From: UMGS1387 sp045646465
GTDB taxonomy: Bacteria > Bacillota > Clostridia > Oscillospirales > CAG-382
Direction of reading: 5' to 3'
Assembly (NCBI GenBank): GCA_045646465.1
Contig: JAZRKT010000101.1
Coordinates: 1 to 5,422, forward strand
DNA: 5,422 bases
The notes beneath the pieces are model-generated. The model had not been told where the DNA came from and made no database searches. It saw nothing but the letters and a program-made list of their open reading frames with translations. Below, piece after piece: positions 1 to 5,171 of this stretch. How positions within the stretch are numbered: position 1 is the first letter of the stretch; each line of letters starts with the position of its first letter. The translations under genes were made by a program, and so were the position numbers.

Positions 1-442
1 ATTTTCCCGAAGCTGTGAAATATCCCACGGGAGTCCATTCCTCTCCACCAAGGTCTATGTTGCCTGTCAGCTTGTAATAGCTTCTTATGCCAATACCTGA
101 ATTGATGTTTTTCGAAAAGAGCTCAAGATCTGCCGCATCCGATATTTCATAGGGAGCTTCTGCTGATCCGTCGCCGCCGCTGAACTCTTCCGTCATAAGA
201 AGTGCGTCGCCTTCCATAACATTTGCGGGCTTTTCGTTGGCTGCCGTCTCTTGTATGCTTTCGGTAACATAAGCCATTCGGATAGAGGAATGCTCCGATA
301 AAGCCTCGCTGTCATAATTTTCAAAAGGCAGCTCTTCAACCATTTCCGCCGTGGATTCCACGCCTGAAACCATAACGGGTGCGGCGTATGCCGAGGAACA
401 AATCATTGAGGAAGCCAAAATAATGCTGAGTAATTTTTTCAT
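1..442 (-). CDS. Secreted protein with GLUG-type N-terminal region, partial (3' end outside window)
   Basis: The reading frame is open from an ATG at 442 to the window edge, giving 147 codons with no stop, so only the N-terminus is present. Residues 1-20 form a Sec signal peptide: a KK start, a hydrophobic core LLSIILASSMI and a probable signal peptidase I site after AYA (residue 20). Residues 21-88 are acidic and Ser/Glu rich with no recognisable domain and look like a linker. Residues 89-140 contain GGDGSAEAPYEISDAADL, then SYYKLTGNIDL and EEWTPVG. This is the usual lead-in of surface proteins that carry GLUG repeats or adhesin-like beta-helical repeats. The family call rests on that motif alone because the repeats would lie outside the window. 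The protein is inferred to be exported or cell-surface anchored; no enzymatic role can be assigned. It is transcribed divergently from iorAB from its own consensus promoter. Confidence 0.8.
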   Translation of the reverse strand, partial: MKKLLSIILASSMICSSAYAAPVMVSGVESTAEMVEELPFENYDSEALSEHSSIRMAYVTESIQETAANEKPANVMEGDALLMTEEFSGGDGSAEAPYEISDAADLELFSKNINSGIGIRSYYKLTGNIDLGGEEWTPVGYFTASGK

Positions 443-476
443 ATTGTTACGTATGCAAAAAGCATACTCCTCCTTT
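440..476 (-). promoter_or_regulatory. Ribosome binding site separated from its start codon by a hairpin
   Basis: On the minus strand a strong Shine-Dalgarno sequence AAAGGAGGA (476-468) lies about 25 nt from the ATG at 442, which is too far for normal initiation. The intervening sequence contains a perfect 6-bp inverted repeat, GTATGC and GCATAC (467-462 and 456-451), with a five-nucleotide loop. Folding it would bring the effective spacing to about 9 nt. The same segment also reads as an 8-codon frame (ATG at 465, TGA at 441-439) whose stop overlaps the gene's start as ATGA. Either looping-out or translational coupling could explain the layout. Confidence 0.6.
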
Positions 477-494
477 GTAAAGTAATACACAATG

Positions 495-523
495 ATTATA
501 CAACAAGTGCGGATTTTTGTCAA
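495..523 (-). promoter_or_regulatory. Sigma-A promoter of the secreted-protein gene
   Basis: On the minus strand there is a perfect -35 box TTGACA (523-518), a 17-bp spacer and a perfect -10 box TATAAT (500-495). Transcription should start near 488, giving a leader of about 45 nt before the ATG at 442. It lies back to back with the iorA promoter, with about 67 bp between the two -35 boxes. Confidence 0.88.
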
Positions 524-590
524 TCATAGTAAAAGAATGTTTACAACAAAGGAAAAATATTTTTTTTGCTGTTAAAAGTCGAAAAAACTA

Positions 591-619
591 TTGAAAAAAA
601 GATAGTTTTGTGGTATAAT
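591..619 (+). promoter_or_regulatory. Sigma-A promoter of iorAB with extended -10
   Basis: The -35 box TTGAAA (591-596) and the -10 box TATAAT (614-619) are separated by 17 bp. A TG at 611-612 gives an extended -10 element. Adenine-rich runs just upstream (576-590) could act as an UP element. The predicted start near 626 leaves a leader of about 115 nt before iorA. Confidence 0.85.
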
Positions 620-640
620 ATTAAATTATTACATAATGTG

Positions 641-702
641 GATGTTTTCGGGAAAATAAGGTGTTGGGAAACACACGTTTTTGCTTTTATTTTCAAAACA
701 TC
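641..702 (+). promoter_or_regulatory. Folded 5' leader of iorAB, unknown class
   Basis: The untranslated leader can fold into one long nested hairpin. GATGTTTT (641-648) pairs with AAAACATC (695-702), and GAAAATAA (652-659) pairs with TTATTTTC (687-694), with a three-nucleotide bulge between the helices on the left side only. Inside sits a short hairpin, GTGTT-GGGA-AACAC (661-674). No uridine tract follows, so it is not an intrinsic terminator. It ends about 25 nt before the ribosome binding site. I do not recognise a known riboswitch or T-box here. It could affect mRNA stability or bind a regulator, or the pairing could be incidental in AT-rich DNA. Confidence 0.4.
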
Positions 703-741
703 AATTGAGAAAAATAATATTTCAATAAAGGATGAAAGACA

Positions 742-2475
742 ATGAAAAAAATTATGCTTGGCAATGAAGCAATTGCCAGAGGTCTGTACGAAGCAGACTG
801 TAAGTTTATTTCAAGCTACCCCGGCACTCCTTCAACGGAAATCACCGAGTGTGCCGCAGAGTACGATGAGCTTTACGCAGAGTGGGCTCCCAATGAAAAG
901 GTTGCAATGGAATGCGCTTTGGGTGCATCTATTTCAGGTGCACGTTCCTTCTGTGCAATGAAGCACGTAGGACTTAACGTGGCAGGCGACCCGCTGTTTA
1001 TTTGCTCTTATGTGGGAGCTGAGGGCGGTATGGTTATAGCTGTTGCAGATGACCCCGGTATGCACTCTTCTCAAAACGAGCAGGACTCAAGACACTATGC
1101 AATAGCTGCAAAGCTTCCTATGCTTGAGCCTTCCGACTCAGGTGACTGCCTGGAGTTTACAAGAGAAGCCTTTGCACTTTCCGAAAAATTTGACACACCC
1201 TTTATCATCAGAACAAGCACAAGAGTTGCTCACTCACAGAGTGCTGTTGAGCTTGGCGAGAGAAAAGAAAGCACCGTAAAGACGTACGAAAAGAACATCG
1301 CAAAGCACGTAATGGCACCTGCAAATGCCATAAAGCGCCACGTTGTTGTTGAAGAAAGACTTAAGGAAATTTCGGAATGGGCAAATACCTGTGCCTTCAA
1401 CAGAGCAGAGTATAACGACACAAAAATCGGTATTATCTGTGCAGGCTCAACCTACGTTTATTCAAGAGAAGTATTCGGCGAGGGTGCATCCTACTTAAAG
1501 CTGGGACTTGTTAATCCTCTTCCCGAAAAGCTCATACGCGAGTTTGCTTCAAAGGTTGAAAAAGTAATTGTCGTTGAGGAGCTTGACCCTGTTATTGAAC
1601 AGCAGGTAAAGGCTATGGGAATAGAATGCGACGGCAAGAATAAGCTTCCCGTCCTTGGCGAATTTTCACAGGAAGTTATTGCAAAGTGTCTGCTCGGCAA
1701 GGAAAACGAAAGCACATCTCTTGAAGAGGCAATTCCCGGACGTCCTCCCGTGCTTTGTCCCGGCTGTCCTCACAGGGGTCTGTTCTTTGTGCTTAAGAAG
1801 CTTGGTGTTACGGTTAGCGGCGACATCGGCTGTTATACTCTCGGCTCTGCAGCACCTCTTTGTGCAGTTGATACAACTCTTTGTATGGGTGCGTCTATTG
1901 CAGGTCTTCACGGTATGAACAAGTCAGGCGGACTTGACCCCAAGAAGTCTGTTGCGGTAATCGGCGACTCTACCTTCTGCCATTCGGGACTTACGGGCAT
2001 TATGAATATGGTATACAACAAGGCTCATTCCACCGTTATTATCTGCGATAACAGCATCACGGGTATGACAGGTCACCAGCAGAATCCTGCTACGGGTATG
2101 ACTCTTAAAAACGAGCCTACACATAAGATGGTAATTGAGGATGTTGTTAAGGCTCTCGGCGTTAACGACATAAAGATTGTTGACCCCAACGAAGTAAAAG
2201 AGCTTGAAAATGCAATCAAGGACTCTCTTGTAAGAGAAGAGGTTTCGGTTATCATCACACGCCGCCCCTGCGTGCTTTTAAAGTCGGTTAAGAAGGATAC
2301 ATACTTCACGGTAAATGCAGATAAGTGCCGTGGTTGCAAGGCTTGTATGAAGATAGGCTGTCCTGCAGTAAGCTTTAAGGATGGCAAGGCGGCAATTGAT
2401 ACAACACTTTGTACAGGTTGCGGACTTTGTGCAAAAATGTGTGCCTTCGGCGCAATTGAAGAACACAAGAGATAA
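742..2475 (+). CDS. iorA: Indolepyruvate ferredoxin oxidoreductase, alpha subunit
   Basis: IorA is the catalytic subunit of the cytoplasmic enzyme that oxidatively decarboxylates indolepyruvate, phenylpyruvate and 4-hydroxyphenylpyruvate to the aryl-acetyl-CoA with reduction of ferredoxin. The 577 residues are somewhat shorter than many family members (roughly 580-650). The N-terminal pyrimidine-binding domain carries SYPGTPSTE (25-33). A middle transketolase-C-like domain covers about 225-315. The motif CPGCPHRG (339-346) opens the thiamine-diphosphate domain. In that domain GDSTFCHSG (408-416) and DNSITGMTGHQ (436-446) form the diphosphate and metal-binding region, with Ser in place of the last Gly of the classical GDG, as is usual in IorA. 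The C-terminus holds two [4Fe-4S] sites, Cys529/532/535/540 and Cys557/560/563/567. In the second, Ala rather than the usual Pro follows the last Cys. The ATG at 742 is preceded by AAAGGA (727-732) at 9 nt. iorB follows after 12 nt. The product call is secure; the preferred arylpyruvate cannot be read from sequence. Confidence 0.97.
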   Translation: MKKIMLGNEAIARGLYEADCKFISSYPGTPSTEITECAAEYDELYAEWAPNEKVAMECALGASISGARSFCAMKHVGLNVAGDPLFICSYVGAEGGMVIAVADDPGMHSSQNEQDSRHYAIAAKLPMLEPSDSGDCLEFTREAFALSEKFDTPFIIRTSTRVAHSQSAVELGERKESTVKTYEKNIAKHVMAPANAIKRHVVVEERLKEISEWANTCAFNRAEYNDTKIGIICAGSTYVYSREVFGEGASYLKLGLVNPLPEKLIREFASKVEKVIVVEELDPVIEQQVKAMGIECDGKNKLPVLGEFSQEVIAKCLLGKENESTSLEEAIPGRPPVLCPGCPHRGLFFVLKKLGVTVSGDIGCYTLGSAAPLCAVDTTLCMGASIAGLHGMNKSGGLDPKKSVAVIGDSTFCHSGLTGIMNMVYNKAHSTVIICDNSITGMTGHQQNPATGMTLKNEPTHKMVIEDVVKALGVNDIKIVDPNEVKELENAIKDSLVREEVSVIITRRPCVLLKSVKKDTYFTVNADKCRGCKACMKIGCPAVSFKDGKAAIDTTLCTGCGLCAKMCAFGAIEEHKR

Positions 2476-2487
2476 GGAGAGGTAAAA

Positions 2488-3066
2488 ATGAGTAAAACAG
2501 TAAATATAATGATTTGCGGCGTGGGCGGACAGGGAAGCCTTCTTGCCAGCAGAATTTTAGGCAACACCTTCCTTTCTCAGGGCTACGACGTTAAGGTGTC
2601 CGAGGTACACGGTATGAGCCAGAGAGGTGGCTCGGTTGTTACATACGTAAAATACGGTGAAAGAGTTGACAGCCCCGTAATATGCAAGGGCGAAGCGGAC
2701 TTTCTTCTTTCCTTTGAGCTTTGCGAGGCGGCACGCTGGCTTCCTTACCTCAAAAAGGACGGCATCGTTGTAACAAGCACGCAGAAGATTATGCCTATGC
2801 CTGTTATCATAGGTGCAGCTGAATATCCTTCGGATATCGAGGAAAAAATAAAGTCTAAGGGCGTAAAGCTTATGAGTGCGGATGCTCTTACACTTGCAGA
2901 GGAGTGCGGCACCTCAAAGGCGGCAAACGTAGTTCTTATAGGTATGTTTGCAAAGCATTCTGACATTCCCAAGGAGGAGTACATCAAGGCACTTAAGGCG
3001 TCTGTTCCCGCAAAATTCCTTGACCTTAACCTTGAAGCCTTTGAAAAGGGCTATGCTCTTGACTGA
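2488..3066 (+). CDS. iorB: Indolepyruvate ferredoxin oxidoreductase, beta subunit
   Basis: IorB is the small subunit that pairs with IorA. It consists of a single domain of the pyruvate ferredoxin oxidoreductase gamma type. At 192 residues it has the usual length. The nucleotide-binding-like loop GVGGQGSLLASRIL (11-24) and the family signature EVHGMSQRGGSV (39-50) are both intact, followed by DSPVI and an alpha/beta fold. The gene starts 12 nt after iorA. Its ribosome binding site AAGGAG (2474-2479) overlaps the iorA stop codon, so the two are transcribed together and probably translationally coupled, which suits a stoichiometric heteromeric complex. It ends with two in-frame stops in a row (TGA TAA). 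No aminotransferase or phenylacetate-CoA ligase gene, often found near iorAB, is present in the window. Confidence 0.96.
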   Translation: MSKTVNIMICGVGGQGSLLASRILGNTFLSQGYDVKVSEVHGMSQRGGSVVTYVKYGERVDSPVICKGEADFLLSFELCEAARWLPYLKKDGIVVTSTQKIMPMPVIIGAAEYPSDIEEKIKSKGVKLMSADALTLAEECGTSKAANVVLIGMFAKHSDIPKEEYIKALKASVPAKFLDLNLEAFEKGYALD

Positions 3067-3084
3067 TAAGGGCTGAAAATAAAT

Positions 3085-3122
3085 CAGGCTGTGGCAAATT
3101 CGCCGCAGCCTGTGATGCTTTT
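3085..3122 (+). terminator. Probable intrinsic terminator of iorAB
   Basis: An 11-bp stem with one G-U pair forms between 3085-3095 (CAGGCTGTGGC) and 3102-3112 (GCCGCAGCCTG) around a six-base loop, starting 18 nt after the iorB stop. The uridine tract is poor in this direction: only four T at 3119-3122, seven bases past the stem. In the opposite direction the hairpin is followed by ATTTATTTT, so it may also stop transcription arriving from the right. Confidence 0.6.
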
Positions 3123-3126
3123 ATGG

Positions 3127-3168
3127 GGGTACTGTCTGTGGGACAGAGGGTAGTGTCTGTGAGACACA
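3127..3168 (+). repeat. Two tandem 21-bp hairpin repeats with compensatory change
   Basis: Two adjacent 21-bp units (3127-3147 and 3148-3168) each read GGGTA, a 5-base arm, a loop TGTG(G/A), the complementary arm, then A. The arms are CTGTC/GACAG in the first and GTGTC/GACAC in the second. They differ at three positions. Two of these, the first base of the left arm and the last base of the right arm, change together from C-G to G-C and keep the stem paired. The third lies in the loop. No uridine run follows either hairpin. Confidence 0.75.
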
Positions 3169-3267
3169 CAACCAATATATAATATATAAATAACCATAAT
3201 AACAATAACCACTCCATCTACAGCCGACAAGTAAAGTTTTCCACATTTTGTCTTAGCTTTTTAAAAA
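3169..3267. other. AT-rich gene-free spacer with a perfect 16-bp palindrome
   Basis: No reading frame with a credible start and ribosome binding site occurs here. Positions 3175-3190 are alternating A/T (ATATATAATATATA). They contain a TATAAT at 3178-3183 but no good -35 box at the right distance, so I do not call a promoter. GACAA (3226-3230) could pair with TTGTC (3248-3252). The self-complementary sequence AGCTTTTTAAAAAGCT spans 3255-3270 and could be a protein-binding dyad or part of the structure that follows. Confidence 0.5.
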
Positions 3268-3405
3268 GCTTGGATGGATAGGCACAGAACTGATAACTGT
3301 GTTGTCATTATGCATAACGCCGAAAGATAAAGCTTGGGATAGCCCTGGTTGAAGCTTGCAGTAAAGCACCTAACTAAGTGCACAGGCGAAGTACTATTGC
3401 CAAGC
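3268..3405 (+). ncRNA. Candidate structured RNA, class not recognised
   Basis: This gene-free segment can fold into a branched structure closed by GCTTGG/CCAAGC (3268-3273 with 3400-3405) and GATAG/CTATT (3277-3281 with 3394-3398, one G-U). Inside are CACAG/CTGTG (3283-3287 with 3297-3301) and CGCC/GGCG (3318-3321 with 3385-3388). The latter encloses AAGCTT/AAGCTT (3330-3335 with 3352-3357), whose loop carries GGG and GCCC, and GCAC/GTGC (3366-3369 with 3378-3381). No strong promoter is visible. The strand is unproven because the helices are nearly symmetric; plus is chosen because the bidirectional hairpin at 3434-3457 could end it. I could not match it to 6S RNA, tmRNA, SRP RNA or any riboswitch I know. 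Confidence 0.3.
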
Positions 3406-3426
3406 ATTAAAGTATCTCTAAAGAAT

Positions 3427-3457
3427 AAAAAAAGCCTCTGAGCAAAAACTCAAAGGC
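3427..3457 (-). terminator. Intrinsic terminator of the rpsF-ssb-rpsR operon
   Basis: On the minus strand GCCTTTGAG (3457-3449) pairs with CTCAGAGGC (3442-3434) over nine base pairs including one G-U, with a six-base loop. Seven uridines follow (3433-3427). It lies 19 nt past the rpsR stop codon. Flanking AT sequence is also complementary, so the hairpin may weakly terminate plus-strand transcripts, where it is followed by ATTTATT. Confidence 0.92.
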
Positions 3458-3476
3458 ATTTATTCTGTAATATAGC

Positions 3477-3719
3477 TTAGTCGCTGATGTAGGGGAGAAG
3501 AGCGATGTGTCTTGCTCTCTTGATAGCGATTGTAAGCTCTCTCTGATGCTTAGCACAAGTACCTGTAATTCTTCTGGGAAGAATCTTGCTTCTTTCGGAA
3601 ACATACTTGCGAAGCTTGAGAACATCCTTGTAATCGATGAACTCAGACTTTTCTGCACAGAAGTTGCAAATCTTCTTTTTTCTCTTAGCGCGGAAAGGCT
3701 TTTGCATTTCTTTATCCAT
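3477..3719 (-). CDS. rpsR: 30S ribosomal protein S18, zinc-binding (C+) form
   Basis: S18 binds the platform of the 30S subunit as a pair with S6. The 80-residue protein has the usual length and the family core: IDYKDVLKLRKYVSERSKILPRRITGT (residues 28-54) followed by QRELTIAIKRARHIALLPY. It has a basic N-terminal stretch, RAKRKKK (10-16). Cys18 and Cys21 (CNFC) plus Cys55 and His58 (CAKH) make a complete set of four zinc ligands, marking the C+ form. The Bacillus subtilis protein, as I recall it, lacks these ligands. The ATG at 719 of the 3700s block (position 3719) is preceded by a perfect AGGAGG (3734-3729) at 9 nt. The gene is last in the operon, 40 nt after ssb, and is followed by a strong terminator. 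Confidence 0.97.
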   Translation of the reverse strand: MDKEMQKPFRAKRKKKICNFCAEKSEFIDYKDVLKLRKYVSERSKILPRRITGTCAKHQRELTIAIKRARHIALLPYISD

Positions 3720-3759
3720 TTTAAAATACCTCCTGTTGAAATTTTTTCTTCAAAGAATC

Positions 3760-4224
3760 TTAGAAGGGAAGGTCGTCTTCCGTTGAAAGCTCTTCAAAGG
3801 TTGCTGCTGCAGGCTTTGTCTGTGCCTGAGAAGCGGGAACTGAACCGTTCTGCGATTCTGCACCGTAGACAGTACCGCCTTGCTGATTTGAACCTGTGCC
3901 GGCATTACCTGCAAAAGTACATTCATCGGCAATGATTTCGGTGATGTATCTCTTCTGACCGTCCTGTGTTGTATAGGAACGGTTCTGGATAGAGCCTACA
4001 ACAACGATTGACTTGCCCTTGGTGAAGTACTTGGAAACGAATTCCGCAAGACCGCGCCATGCAACAATGTTGAAGAAATCAGCTGTTACTTCGTCACCCT
4101 GCTTTGCAAATCGGCGGCTTACGGCAATACTGAACGTGGTTACCGCTACACCTGTGGGTGTGGTTTTAAACTCGGGATCCTGTGTGAGATTACCCATAAG
4201 AATTACTTTGTTAAGACTTGCCAT
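3760..4224 (-). CDS. ssb: Single-stranded DNA-binding protein
   Basis: SSB coats single-stranded DNA during replication, recombination and repair and recruits partners through its tail. The 154 residues begin MASLNKVILMGNLTQDPE, the standard first strand of the OB fold, which runs to about residue 107. FFNIVAWRGLAEFVSKYFTKG (50-70) includes the aromatic residues that stack on DNA (Trp56). IVVVGSIQNRSYTTQDGQKRY follows. Residues 108-145 are a Gly/Gln/Ser/Ala-rich disordered linker. The acidic tip EDDLPF (149-154) is the partner-binding motif, close to the usual DDDIPF. I chose the ATG at 4224 because AAAGGAG (4239-4233) lies 8 nt upstream; an in-frame GTG at 4233 overlaps that site and would only add three residues. 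The gene sits between rpsF and rpsR, the common Firmicute order. Confidence 0.97.
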   Translation of the reverse strand: MASLNKVILMGNLTQDPEFKTTPTGVAVTTFSIAVSRRFAKQGDEVTADFFNIVAWRGLAEFVSKYFTKGKSIVVVGSIQNRSYTTQDGQKRYITEIIADECTFAGNAGTGSNQQGGTVYGAESQNGSVPASQAQTKPAAATFEELSTEDDLPF

Positions 4225-4260
4225 TTTTCGCACTCCTTTTGCAAAACAAATTAAGATTGA

Positions 4261-4560
4261 TTATTCTTCAACCTTGATGATGAGGGAACGAAGGATGCCG
4301 TCCGTGATATTGAATACACGGTCGAGCTCTGCGGGAAGAGTTGCTGCGCTTGTGAAGTTAACTACGTAGTAGTAGCCTTCTGTCAAATCATTGATAGGAT
4401 AAGCGAGCTTCTTCTTGCCCCATTCGTTTACACTGTCAACGATACCGCCGTTGGAAGTAATAAGGCCTGTAAACTTTTCGCAAAGTGCCTTTGCTGCTTC
4501 CTCTGTAAGATCGGGGCTGACGATGAAAACGTTTTCGTACTTAGACGTAAGCTGTTCCAT
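4261..4560 (-). CDS. rpsF: 30S ribosomal protein S6
   Basis: S6 is a small ferredoxin-like-fold protein of the 30S platform that forms a heterodimer with S18. The 99-residue product matches the family length. It begins MEQLTSKYENVFIVSPDLTEE and contains VDSVNEWGKKKLAYPINDLTEGYYYVVNF (residues 41-69), the conserved WGKRxLAYPI...EGYY block, and ends LRSLIIKVEE. The frame is open upstream to 4683, but the extra residues are not S6-like and cross the promoter. The ATG at 4560 has AAGGAGGTG (4575-4567) at about 8 nt, so it is the start. The gene leads the operon, with ssb 36 nt downstream. S6 with S18 is known to bind its own leader in several bacteria, and a folded leader is present here. Confidence 0.97.
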   Translation of the reverse strand: MEQLTSKYENVFIVSPDLTEEAAKALCEKFTGLITSNGGIVDSVNEWGKKKLAYPINDLTEGYYYVVNFTSAATLPAELDRVFNITDGILRSLIIKVEE

Positions 4561-4648
4561 TTCTTGCACCTCCTTATGGTCATTAGACCGACTGTCTTTG
4601 CAATCGGCAAGGAGAAAGGGTATCCTTGTTAAGATTACCTTTCCACGA
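4561..4648 (-). promoter_or_regulatory. Folded rpsF leader, candidate S6:S18 autoregulatory site
   Basis: The leader is about 88 nt long and has several short helices. CCGA (4607-4604) can pair with TCGG (4591-4588), and GGTC (4589-4586) with GACC (4581-4578) around TAAT; these two overlap and so compete. Further upstream CAAGG can pair with CCTTG, or GAAAGGTA with TACCCTTTC. Published S6:S18-binding leaders carry a conserved CCG in a hairpin. The CCG at 4607-4605 is a candidate for it, but I could not align the full motif, so the regulatory role is inference from position. Confidence 0.45.
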
Positions 4649-4654
4649 ACAAAC

Positions 4655-4683
4655 ATTATAAAGGATTTTTTTCCTTTTGTCAA
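4655..4683 (-). promoter_or_regulatory. Sigma-A promoter of rpsF-ssb-rpsR
   Basis: On the minus strand there is a perfect TTGACA (4683-4678), a 17-bp spacer and a perfect TATAAT (4660-4655), predicting a start near 4648. A fully consensus promoter fits a highly expressed ribosomal operon. It is divergent from the T-box promoter, whose -35 box begins at 4745. Confidence 0.92.
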
Positions 4684-4744
4684 GACCTTTTTCTGATTTT
4701 TTGGTATTAAAAAGCAATAATTGTAAAAAATGTGTTAATACCCC

Positions 4745-4773
4745 TTGCAAAATGTAAAGGTATGTGATATACT
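4745..4773 (+). promoter_or_regulatory. Promoter of the T-box transcript, extended -10
   Basis: TTGCAA (4745-4750), a 17-bp spacer and TATACT (4768-4773) with a TG at 4765-4766 make a good extended -10 promoter. The predicted start near 4780 coincides with the beginning of the T-box stem I. Confidence 0.82.
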
Positions 4774-4780
4774 GTCACGG

Positions 4781-5033
4781 TAAACGCAGTGAAAAAGAGT
4801 GCGTATTCTATATGTGCATCATCCAGAGAGGGACGGTTAGCTGAAAAGTCCTTGATGTGCGGAGTATTGCTTTTCGCTTTGGAGCGGAACGGCTGAAAGG
4901 CTGTTACGGAAAGACACCGTTATAAGTCTTATGTGTAGTTGCACAAATTGAGTTGTCCGTTTTACGGAAACAAGGGTGGTACCGCGATAATTCGTCCCTT
5001 ACGGCTAAAAGGCTGTAGGGGACTTACTTTTTT
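4781..5033 (+). promoter_or_regulatory. T-box leader (tRNA-sensing transcription attenuator), probably phenylalanine-specific
   Basis: The leader reads through to the downstream gene only when a matching uncharged tRNA is bound. Stem I is closed by CGC/GCG (4785-4787 with 4884-4886), next to the kink-turn elements AGTGA and GGA. Its distal part has AGAGAG (4825-4830) and the terminal loop GGTTAGCTG (4835-4843) between GGAC and GTCC. The invariant T-box AAGGGTGGTACCGCG lies at 4972-4986. AAGGG (4972-4976) can pair with CCCTT (4996-5000) to form the antiterminator. The specifier is less certain. Placing it before G-CTTT-GGA-GCG, as in known leaders, gives TTC at 4873-4875 (Phe). The acceptor-pairing bulge TGGT (4977-4980) requires discriminator A73, which fits tRNA-Phe and argues against cysteine. 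Other codons in the loop (TAT, GTA) are not fully excluded. The regulated gene is not in the window. Confidence 0.93.
4994..5033 (+). terminator. T-box regulated terminator
   Basis: GTCCCTTACGGC (4994-5005) pairs with GCTGTAGGGGAC (5012-5023) over 12 bp including two G-U pairs, with loop TAAAAG. TTAC and six uridines (5028-5033) follow. The left arm includes the CCCTT used by the antiterminator, so the two folds exclude each other, as expected for a T-box. Confidence 0.92.
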
Positions 5034-5057
5034 CTTTGATAAAAAGAAAAAAGTAAG
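5023..5057. repeat. Perfect 15-bp inverted repeat fusing the T-box terminator to the repeat array
   Basis: CTTACTTTTTTCTTT (5023-5037) and AAAGAAAAAAGTAAG (5043-5057) are exact reverse complements around the loop GATAA. The left arm is at the same time the end and uridine tract of the T-box terminator. In the next two copies only the inner seven pairs (TTTCTTT/AAAGAAA) remain on the left side, so the extended stem is unique to the first copy. Confidence 0.9.
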
Positions 5058-5171
5058 CAAAAAAGAAAATAACTACGCACCAACAAAGGTATGGATAGAA
5101 TTATCGCCTTGGTGTCTCGGTTATCCGTTTTGACACCAAACAACGGCGTCAAAACTGCTGATAAAAGGTGA
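5031..5171 (+). repeat. Repeat copy 1 (141 bp)
   Basis: This copy has alternative hairpins: TTGGTGTC (5109-5116) with GACACCAA (5132-5139), or GTTTTGAC (5127-5134) with GTCAAAAC (5148-5155). They share GAC at 5132-5134 and cannot coexist. The variant bases are CACCAACAAAGG and TATGGATAG. Confidence 0.88.

Noticed and set aside
732..767. Alternative 11-codon frame from an ATG just before iorA
   Set aside because: It starts within the ribosome binding site region itself with no room for an upstream Shine-Dalgarno sequence and is out of frame with iorA.
2073..2567. 164-codon minus-strand frame across the iorA-iorB junction
   Set aside because: It is antisense to two confidently identified genes, has no ribosome binding site and resembles no family I know.
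3178..3183. TATAAT as a promoter for the structured region
   Set aside because: No recognisable -35 box or extended -10 lies at the right distance; the surrounding alternating A/T sequence makes a chance match likely.
3507..3935. 142-codon plus-strand frame opposite rpsR and ssb
   Set aside because: It is a shadow of the conserved ribosomal operon and includes the reverse complement of the rpsR ribosome binding site.
4561..4683. Longer N-terminus for S6 from the open frame upstream
   Set aside because: The extension crosses the -10 box and leader, has no S6 similarity, and a strong ribosome binding site fits the ATG at 4560.
4939..5133. Plus-strand 64-codon frame after the T-box
   Set aside because: It starts inside T-box stem sequence, runs through the antiterminator and terminator and the repeat hairpin, and lacks a ribosome binding site.
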